Assembly: GCA_016946835.1 (NCBI GenBank)
Contig: JACVTC010000020.1
Location: forward strand, 91,501 to 155,500
From: Neocallimastix lanati (nom. inval.)
Taxonomy: Eukaryota; Neocallimastigomycota; Neocallimastigomycetes; Neocallimastigales; Neocallimastigaceae
Direction of reading: 5' to 3'
Length of the DNA: 64,000 nt
Position numbers and translations under genes: made by a program. Below, piece by piece: positions 55,201 through 64,000 of the stretch (within the stretch, counting starts at the first letter, position 1; every line of letters starts with the position of its first letter). The notes under the pieces are model-generated. The model made no database searches, was not told the DNA's origin, and saw only the letters and a list, made by a program, of their open reading frames with translations.

Positions 55201-56824
55201 AATTATTTAAGTTATCATTATTATTTATATTGTTATTATTTTTATTTTCTTCTCTATTTTCTGTTGTCTCTTTATTTTCATGTTCCTTATTTTTGTTATT
55301 ATAGTCTTGGAGTAATACTGTATTTTTGTTATTTTCATCGTATTCTTCCATATTAACCTCAAAGTTATATATTTCTGGTCTTGTAGAAGGTGCGGAAATA
55401 TTACCAGGGGTATCTTCGAAGAATTCAACTGTCCTTGAAAGGACTATTTTATTATTTGTAGTATCATATATTATGTAGGCTGTTGGATTTTTATCATCAT
55501 ATCCTAAAAATATTCCAGGAAGGGAGGTTCCGTTGAATTTTCGCCTAAATTGTTTTGGGATATAAAAGTAAACTTGGCAACCAAATACTCTAAACTTTTC
55601 ATAATCGACCTTTTCTTGATATAATTCCTCAAAAGGCACTTTGTTGTTGTTACCATTATGTGGTAACCTATTATGAATGTAATTTGCTGTCCTTACAGCA
55701 TCTTCCCAATATTTATGATTTAGCTTACCGTCTTTGAGCATGGCGGTGGCGTTATAAATGAGGGTTTCTTGAAAACGTTCGGCTCTTCCGTTTTGCTGTG
55801 GGTTGTAAGGTATTGAAAATTGTTGTTCAATACCATTTTCTTCACAAAATTTCCTAAAGTTATTATTTGTAAACTCAGTACCATTGTCGGTTCGTATATA
55901 TTTAATATTTTTGTTGAAAATGTTGGTGACTTTCTTATACCATTTTCTGAAAATATTGAACACTTCGGCTTTTGAGTTCATAAAAAAGACCCATCCGTAC
56001 CTGGTATAATCATCTAATATGCTTAAGAAATATTTATTTCCATATATGGAGCTATCTAGGGATGACACTGTATCCATATGTATAAGTTCAAACGGCTCTT
56101 TTGACTTGTTTCTTGCTTTGTTATAAGGTTTATTTCTCATCTTGGACGCACATATTATACATTTATTTTGTATGTTTATATTATTTAATTTTTCCTTAAT
56201 GTTATCTATATAAAAGTGGCCAAGACGGCGGTGCCATAGCTCCATGTTTTCTGTGTTAAAAGCTTTTATAATATTGTCACATGTAATAGTCTTTTTGTTG
56301 TTGTCCCTATTATATTCTATTTTATTTTTGAAAGTCCATACTTTATATATTTTGGATTTATTAGATTTGGTAGTAAATATCCTTTTGCCTTCTTTGTTGT
56401 AAATGGTAACTAAATTTTTATTATTAAAATTGTAAAATATTGTTTTATAACCTTCTTCACTTAAGTTGTCTATTGACAACAAACTTCTTTTGAATTTAGG
56501 AATATATAATACATTTCGTAATGTAATTTCATTATTGTTAATATAGCCTACGTACGTACCTTTGTACGTAGCAGTAACTGTACCTCCGTCAGCGAATTGG
56601 ATAATTTCTTCACACCTTATCTTATCTATTAAACTTGATAATGCATTTGTCATGTGATAGGTGGCTCCGGAGTCAATTGTCCAACTGACTATATTACTTG
56701 GTAGCTTCGCTTTAGTTGACGGGGCAGTCACATAATAACTGAGGTTTTGTCTCGGCATGTTATTTTCTGCTTTAGTAGCGTCCACGCCTCGGTCGAACGG
56801 AGTATGAGGATTGGATATCTTCAT
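52247..56824 (-). CDS. pol: Copia Pol polyprotein (protease, integrase, RT, RNase H)
   Basis: From the ATG at 56,824 the frame gives 1,525 residues. Protease: IDSGATYHM with Asp51. Gag-pre-integrase zinc site: HRRLGH and CIIC (198-225). Integrase: Asp251, Asp313 (RTDNGTEF) and Glu349 (GRAER), a DD35E triad. RT: begins about residue 1,015 (EPYNYPDIF, NEWLQAVKEELNSM) with YVDDILLTG near 1,218. RNase H: VDADYGGD, SSAESEYYG, VDNKAAI and RHIDIKYHH near the end. Between integrase and RT lies a 500-residue Asn-rich insert containing about 15 tandem eight-residue KELNSNVN-type repeats, unusual for copia. The frame overlaps gag and is +1 relative to it. It is open upstream of the ATG only to a TAA near 56,850, so it is probably made by frameshifting. 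Confidence 0.93.
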   Translation of the reverse strand: MKISNPHTPFDRGVDATKAENNMPRQNLSYYVTAPSTKAKLPSNIVSWTIDSGATYHMTNALSSLIDKIRCEEIIQFADGGTVTATYKGTYVGYINNNEITLRNVLYIPKFKRSLLSIDNLSEEGYKTIFYNFNNKNLVTIYNKEGKRIFTTKSNKSKIYKVWTFKNKIEYNRDNNKKTITCDNIIKAFNTENMELWHRRLGHFYIDNIKEKLNNINIQNKCIICASKMRNKPYNKARNKSKEPFELIHMDTVSSLDSSIYGNKYFLSILDDYTRYGWVFFMNSKAEVFNIFRKWYKKVTNIFNKNIKYIRTDNGTEFTNNNFRKFCEENGIEQQFSIPYNPQQNGRAERFQETLIYNATAMLKDGKLNHKYWEDAVRTANYIHNRLPHNGNNNKVPFEELYQEKVDYEKFRVFGCQVYFYIPKQFRRKFNGTSLPGIFLGYDDKNPTAYIIYDTTNNKIVLSRTVEFFEDTPGNISAPSTRPEIYNFEVNMEEYDENNKNTVLLQDYNNKNKEHENKETTENREENKNNNNINNNDNLNNLNNNYLENNNLNNNNNINNNYPNDNNLNKYNFNKNYLNDNNINFTYSPNPNKNFPQSTNIIDPYKNYNNYNILPLNNLNSNISSNLPFAENLNPAIYNYNAGFINPNLNYLNKNNYIQNENYNNFLNEYKGHLYLNDNNLNNNYINKIINYENNAQNSSNSGNLNNKNSEDNSQGKYNLINNINNKNDKMEQSIHNSNCNDNVMNGNSSSIDNNYVKNNYIPNNNLYKNNFNTKMRINNLYDGQSNMNDVQRINNNSNISKELNSKVNKELNSNIKNELNSNVSKELNSKVNKELNSKVNKELNSNIKNELNSNVNKELNSNVNKELNSKVNKELNSNINNELNSNVNKELNSNVNKELNSNENKELNSNENKELNKLDMNNKSNNSTISNINNDKETPDKTNNKKTSKRKGKRKLDSETKPESKKLKSSNLKDKNVKRKGKRKLDSELKPESKKIKSFDLMDIIEDNFSLLSTKEELCEPYNYPDIFNKIDKNEWLQAVKEELNSMKNLKVYKKVDRVPKGSNIITPKWVFRYKYNSDNSINKRKARLVARGFTQKQGIDYNETFSPTLKQDSLRIATAIASANNFNIYQIDIKSAYLNATLNEDVYMEIPEGAEDYKNGYWKLNKALYGLKQSGRLWNETLNEKLINIGFNRLRSEPCIYVKMNDRNKIICLLTVYVDDILLTGNEHEVYKTKHLLKNYFNITDIGPVDTIIGIKFIKEKDGYLLQQHKYLENILRKFDIDKYKISSNMIPEENKELRKRKFNITKYQQAIGSLLYLAICTRPDILFPVNKASRKAKDPNYEDWYNVIKIFRYLKGKPNYGLRYSGNLKLNVYVDADYGGDVESRKSTTGYIIKIGSGPTSWYSKLQHCVSVSSAESEYYGINECARHCLWYENVLNELKLNCNCITINVDNKAAIYNCENETINPRSRHIDIKYHHTRDLIKENKIKLKYIKSEDNLADGFTKYLNTYLLNKFRDSIMVKC
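54060..54432 (-). repeat. 24-bp coding tandem repeat in pol, about 15 copies
   Basis: The unit encodes KELNSNVN with variation at the sixth and seventh residues (NSKVN, NSNIK, NSNEN). Unit variants recur in blocks (for example NIK followed by NELNSNV), indicating duplication of multi-unit segments. It lies in the low-complexity insert between integrase and RT. Confidence 0.9.
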
Positions 56825-57812
56825 CTGAATTGTAATCTTCGAGGCTTATTTGAGCATCAGCAAATTCGCAATACCCATCCTCTTTGTTTATACTTGCGTT
56901 GTTGGCTTTGATATTATTGTTCTTTTTTCTTTTGTTCTTTTCATTATGCCAACAGTCCCGTGCTATATGTCCTAGCTTGTTACATATATAACATCTTTTT
57001 CTTCCTCTGTTGTTTCTTGGTGTGAATCTATTTTTCTTGGTCATTGAGTTAACGTTTATTACTGTATTATTCTTGTGGTTATTTTCTTTTCTAAGTTCCT
57101 TAAGATATTTTAGCTTAGGGACCTTCTTTTTTAGACATTTGGTAACATCTTCCCATTTCCCATCGTGGTCCATTATGTTAACTTCCAATGTTATTTCATA
57201 TGGAAGAGCGAGATAAAGATATTCAAATTTCTTCTCATCGCTGATTTCCATTTCAAGACTACTTAATTCATTGAAAATGTTGTTCATTTCTTCAATAAAT
57301 AATGAAATATCATTTTCTTTGTTATATTTCATATTCTCTAACTTATTTTTTAATTCTAATTTCCTTTCTTCATTTGATCTAGTATTACTTGCTTTTAAAA
57401 TGTTCCAAATTTGATAGGCACTAGATCTTTGAAAATCTAATTTAATTTTGATTTCATCTGATATGCTATTGTTTATCAGATGCTTAGCTAAAGAATCTAG
57501 CTTTATCATTTCTTTTGTGACGTCTTTTTCATAATATAGGTCATCACAACCTCTAACCTTTTTATATTTCTTTAGATTTTCTTTAGCTATTTTGTTTTTC
57601 TTTATAACTTTTACCTTTTCTTCGTAAACATAGTCATCAACATCATTAATAACTAATAAAAGATCCATATCCGTTAACCATAGTCTGTAGTTATTTGATG
57701 TTAATAGGTGTTTTGTAGTAGTTGGTTTATTTGCTATGTTTACTGTATTTATTTGGTTTAATGTATTTACTGTTTCTTCAACAGTATTCGTTATATTCCT
57801 TTTTTCACTCAT
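56772..57812 (-). CDS. gag: Copia Gag protein with CCHC zinc knuckle
   Basis: The 346-residue nucleocapsid protein contains, in order, a UBN2-like Gag region (NNYRLWLTDMDLLL; SAYQIWNIL; LFIEEMNNIFNELS; YLALPYEI). It ends with the zinc knuckle CYICNKLGHIARDC (C-x2-C-x4-H-x4-C, about residue 277) followed by a Lys/Asn-rich RNA-binding tail. The start ATG lies only eight bases after the primer-binding site, so the leader between PBS and Gag is almost absent. The frame ends 53 bases inside pol. It packages element RNA in virus-like particles. Confidence 0.92.
   Translation of the reverse strand: MSEKRNITNTVEETVNTLNQINTVNIANKPTTTKHLLTSNNYRLWLTDMDLLLVINDVDDYVYEEKVKVIKKNKIAKENLKKYKKVRGCDDLYYEKDVTKEMIKLDSLAKHLINNSISDEIKIKLDFQRSSAYQIWNILKASNTRSNEERKLELKNKLENMKYNKENDISLFIEEMNNIFNELSSLEMEISDEKKFEYLYLALPYEITLEVNIMDHDGKWEDVTKCLKKKVPKLKYLKELRKENNHKNNTVINVNSMTKKNRFTPRNNRGRKRCYICNKLGHIARDCWHNEKNKRKKNNNIKANNASINKEDGYCEFADAQISLEDYNSDEDIQSSYSVRPRRGRY
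56786..56792 (-). promoter_or_regulatory. Candidate +1 ribosomal frameshift heptamer
   Basis: In the gag-pol overlap the gag frame reads CCG AGG C; shifting +1 gives CGA GGC in the pol frame. It resembles the Ty1 (CUU AGG C) and Ty3 (GCG AGU U) arrangements, where a slow A-site codon follows a special P-site codon. It is chosen by analogy only. Other positions in the 53-bp overlap are possible. Confidence 0.35.
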
Positions 57813-57820
57813 TACTGCTA

Positions 57821-57835
57821 ATGAGACTCTTAATC
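57821..57835 (-). promoter_or_regulatory. Primer-binding site complementary to tRNA-Lys(CUU) anticodon arm
   Basis: The minus strand after the 5' LTR reads GATTAAGAGTCTCAT. Its complement, ATGAGACTCTTAATC, matches the anticodon stem and loop of tRNA-Lys(CUU), with CUU in the middle. It does not match the tRNA 3' end, whose complement would begin TGG. This points to priming by a tRNA cleaved in the anticodon arm, as known for Drosophila copia with initiator tRNA-Met. The tRNA sequence is recalled from other eukaryotes. Confidence 0.7.
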
Positions 57836-58085
57836 TTTTGTTTTTTATTTTTATTTTATTTTATTTTTTTATTTTTTTTTTTTATTTATTTAAGTTCTAT
57901 TTTATTTAATTATTAAATTATTATTTTATTTTATACTAATTACATGTATTAGTTTTTTACTACATCAATTACACAATAACTTCATATTAATATTATATGT
58001 ATTAAGCCACATACATACATACATACATAGAGATTTAAATATATATAATATAAATTACTATACTATTTGAACTTTATTTTTAACA
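57836..58085 (-). repeat. 5' LTR of the intact copia element
   Basis: 250 bp. On the minus strand it starts TGTTAAAAATAAAG just inside the target repeat GATTC. It must contain the promoter and polyadenylation site; no clear TATA can be singled out in such A+T-rich DNA. Confidence 0.92.
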
Positions 58086-58090
58086 GATTC

Positions 58091-60122
<2,032 letters not shown>

Positions 60123-60940
60123 TGTTAATGAGTCACACAGAATGTGGTGCACACACTCATGATATTTATATTGATATACGGGACTTTTATGTGAAATAAT
60201 TTATAAGTAGTGGGTTTTTTTTATAATGGTTGTTTAGTAAAATTATTAATAAAATTATAATATTCGTACAATTAAAATAATAATTCTAATTTCTAAAATT
60301 TTACAAGAGAGTTCTCTATTTCTAATATAAATAATTTAATCTATTTATAAGAAATAGGTAATATATTAATTATATATTCTAATATATAGAACTACATTAA
60401 TTTTATATGAATTAAAGTATTATAATTATTATAATTATAATAATACATATTGTTAGAATAATTAAAATATTGAATTGAATTAATAATAATTAGTAATAAT
60501 TAGTAATACATTTTATGCTAAGAATATTCATATAATTCATATTAGTAATAAAGCCAAGCCACGAATTTTTATATAAATACAGCTTTATTTGTGTTAATAC
60601 TAAAATAACCAACAATAATATAATAAATAAAATTATAAATTTATTAATAAAACTTAAATATTTCTTACACATATTAAAATAAAATAAAATAAAATAATTA
60701 ATATCAAAAAGATATAAATTTAATATTTAATAATTATTATTAAAAATACAAATATATAATACACCTATTTGTTTTATATCAGAAATGTCCTTGCTAAAAA
60801 ATTAAACTATATATATATATATATATTTTTTTTATATAAAAGAAAATATATGGTTTTATTACTATAAATAATAATTTAAAAATTTTATTTTCTTTTATAT
60901 CTATATTTTCTAACTGTCCGTTTTGTATCAACACAATTGT
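60123..60940 (-). mobile_element. Possible decayed LTR of the rearranged copia remnant
   Basis: On the minus strand a segment begins TGTGTTGATACAAAACGGAC (near 60,940) and ends TGTGTGACTCATTAACA (60,123). These look like LTR termini. A purine-containing AAAGGAGAT stretch lies upstream, near 60,960. No second copy is in the window, so this is tentative. Confidence 0.3.
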
Positions 60941-62059
<1,119 letters not shown>

Positions 62060-63288
62060 CATTAATGTTATCAATATTATTTTATCTTTACTGCTGCCAT
62101 TTCCTTTATAATTGAATTTATATCTTAAGCTATTGTTATACAAGCTTTATTATCTACCATAATTTTAATTTTTATTTCTTTATTAAATATTTCTTTAAAT
62201 AAATTTTTTAAACCAATAACCTTGTTTGGCTCATTCAATCAAACTTACAATTTCAGCTTCTGCAATGGATAAAGTTAATGCTTTTTTTTTTTTTTTTTTT
62301 TTTTTTGTTGAGATTTCCATGAAATTGGACTATCACCAAGTAAGAAAATAAACCCGCTAGTAGATCTTCTTGTTTTTTTTTTTTCATCACTTGCAAAATC
62401 TGAATCAGAATCTTCAATGAATTCTGTTTTTTTTATTATTAACATATTGATTTGTTAATTGTTCTATTTAAATATTGTAATAGGTGCATTAATGATCTAT
62501 TGTCCACTTCGATTGGATTTTCACAATTTCTTGAAGCTTGGTTTACTGTGAAAGATATGTCAGGTCTGAACTTTACTGCTATATAGAAGAAGAGCACCAA
62601 GTAAAGATATATATTCCCCAGTATTAACCAAATTTGAATTTTTTCTTTTAAAATTTGTTACATTTCTGCAAGGCATTTTGATACTCTTTGTTTTATTCAT
62701 CTTATATTTTTTGATGATCTTGTTGATATAATCAATTTGATTTTATTTTGTATCCGTCTTTAGATTTATATATATTGATATCGATTATTTTATTTGCATT
62801 TGATTCTTTTTAAATTTTATATTTACCTTTTTTATTTATTAATAACATAATTTATTTCATTTTCCTTTCCCGTTATTAAAATGTCATCAACATATAACGT
62901 TAGTAAACATATAAATTAATTATTTTTAACATATTTACAAAAAAGATATTTAACTGTATTATATTTTTTAAAGCCAACACTAATGAGAAAATGTGTAAAT
63001 ATCTTTATACCACATTCTACTAGCTTGTTTTAAATTATATAGAGCCTTCTTTAAAGGCCAATATTTATTTTTACTGTAGTTTTTTATTCCCTAAAAATAT
63101 TTTCAGATATATTTTTTCTTCTAAATCCGCATTTAAGTATGTAGCTTTTATATCTAATTGGGTTAGGTTCCAATTCATTTAGAGAGGCTATAGCGACTGT
63201 TAATCTGAGACTGTCGGTTTGAATTGTTGGTGAATATGTTTCAATAAAATCTTTCCCAGGTATTTGTTATATACTATGTACGACTAGT

Positions 63289-63327
<39 letters not shown>

Positions 63328-63330
63328 TTA
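62060..63330 (-). mobile_element. Decayed Ty1/copia remnant (RT and RNase H)
   Basis: Minus-strand matches to the intact pol include the early RT block at about 63,240-63,100 (LRLTVAIASLNEL-like), the region before the YVDD box at 63,080-62,900 and VYVDD near 62,890. RNase H pieces lie at about 62,330-62,110, ending in VDNKAC. Frames are broken and a T run interrupts at 63,294-63,327. The RNase H stops before its C-terminal HIDIKYHH block, at the junction with the Asn-rich relic. Confidence 0.65.
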
Positions 63331-63380
63331 TCATCCATTCTTTCAGTGAAATCAATTAAACTGAAAAAAAAAGTAATATA

Positions 63381-63548
63381 TTAATTGAACCTTACAATTT
63401 TAAAGATATAATTCAATATAAAGATAAAATTGAATGGTTGAATGCAGTTAAGGAGGAATTAAAAACCATGAAAAATCTTAAAGTTTACAAAATTGTTAAA
63501 ACAGTACCCTCAAGATCCAACATTATATCATCATGTTGGGTATTTAGT
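63381..63548 (+). mobile_element. Inverted copia RT fragment fused to ankyrin sequence
   Basis: A plus-strand frame reads EPYNFKDIIQYKDKIEWLNA, then VKEELKTMKNLKVYKIV and VPSRSNIIS. It corresponds to the start of the RT domain in the intact pol (EPYNYPDIF, KNEWLQAVKEELNSM). It is in opposite orientation to the adjacent remnant, so the element was broken by an inversion here. It ends where ankyrin repeats begin. Confidence 0.75.
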
Positions 63549-64000
63549 GCAATACTTAGTAGAACATGAAGAGGATGTAAATAAAAGAAATGAATATGGT
63601 GAAATACCTTTATTAAAGGTAACTAAAAGTAAAAATAAGGAATTAGTAAAATACTTATTAGAAAATGGAACAGATATAAATAAAGAAAATGAATATGGTG
63701 AAACACCATTATTTAAGGCAATTGAAAGTGGTGCAGATGTAAATAAAGAAAATAAAGAATATAAAACACCATTATTTTATGCATGTGAAACTGGAAATAA
63801 AGAATTAGTAAAACATTTAGTAAAACATGGAGCAGATATAAATAAAGAAAATAAAGAATGCGAAACATCATTATCTAAGGCAATTGAAAGTGAAGATATT
63901 GAATTAATAGAATATTTAGTTGAACGTGCAGAAGATATAAATAAGGAAAATTAAGATGGTGAAACACAAATAAACAAATAAATAATGAACCAAAAAAAAA
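63549..64000 (+). pseudogene. Ankyrin-repeat gene fragment, 5'-truncated and with an in-frame stop
   Basis: About four ankyrin repeats of 33 residues are visible, for example EYGETPLFKAIES, TPLFYACETGNKELVKHLV and KHGADINKEN. There is no ATG; the frame opens only within the copia fragment, through a TTG at 63,493. One repeat is shortened (IESGADVNKEN lacks a helix). A TAA at 63,952 follows DINKEN, yet ankyrin-like DGET continues after it, so the copy is dead or its end is mis-sequenced. The near-identical repeats suggest a member of a large ankyrin family. It runs to the end of the window. Confidence 0.7.

Larger units (their letters stand above)
51973..58085 (-). mobile_element. Full-length, apparently young Ty1/copia LTR retrotransposon
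   Basis: The element is 6.1 kb, on the minus strand. LTRs lie at 57,836-58,085 (5') and 51,973-52,223 (3'). They are identical by eye except for one T in a homopolymer, so the insertion is recent. It is flanked by the 5-bp target duplication GATTC (51,968-51,972 and 58,086-58,090). It contains a primer-binding site, gag, an overlapping pol in another frame (protease, integrase, RT, RNase H, the copia order) and a polypurine tract. All catalytic motifs are intact, so it could still be mobile. Confidence 0.93.

Noticed and set aside
60123-60190. Possible tRNA in the small island near 60,130
   Set aside because: No cloverleaf or B-box could be made; the island fits an LTR end better.

Overview
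The window looks like chromosomal DNA of an anaerobic gut fungus (Neocallimastigomycota). The spacers are extremely A+T-rich, with long poly-A/T, (ATT)n and (TTTA)n tracts. Genes have spliceosomal introns (GTAAxx...TAG), and proteins carry long Asn runs. The dominant genes are secreted GH11 xylanases with an Asn/Trp tail, and there are remnants of hevein-type chitin-binding repeats and ankyrin repeats. The lineage is inferred from these traits; no species is named.

Layout. 1-668: 3' part of a DUF2828/DUF7788-type vWA gene. 0.67-7.97 kb: A+T spacer, a decayed CBM18 repeat pseudogene (3.63-4.34 kb, minus) abutting a decayed LINE (4.34-6.64 kb, minus). 7,974-9,454: a five-exon TEX264-like gene (minus) whose splice phases all close. 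11.0-12.2 kb: a Ty1/copia fragment. 12.2-32.25 kb: an array of six nearly identical GH11 xylanase genes in strictly alternating orientation (-,+,-,+,-,+), i.e. three head-to-head pairs. 32,444-40,652: one seven-exon gene (minus) for a roughly 2,000-residue low-complexity protein, with about 120 ATT units in one intron. 41.7-44.07 kb: a decayed copia element with recognisable LTRs and target duplication. 47.4-48.1 kb: a CBM48 (AMPK-beta type) protein gene. 51,973-58,085: a full-length, apparently young Ty1/copia element (minus). 60.1-63.5 kb: rearranged copia remnants joined to an ankyrin-repeat gene fragment that runs off the window.

The main discovery candidate is the xylanase array. It is built from two spacer types: head-to-head spacers with ends A and B, and tail-to-tail spacers with ends D1 and D2. 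The first head-to-head spacer and the second tail-to-tail spacer are flipped relative to the others. This is what recombination between the flanking inverted gene copies would produce. The coding copies are homogenised while one spacer core (22.5-23.5 kb) is strongly diverged. A processed gene copy with a 16-bp target duplication sits in one tail-to-tail spacer, while the sister spacer keeps the empty site, which orders the events. A second strong observation is that two different copia elements have the same primer-binding site abutting the LTR; it matches the anticodon arm of tRNA-Lys(CUU), which suggests half-tRNA priming.
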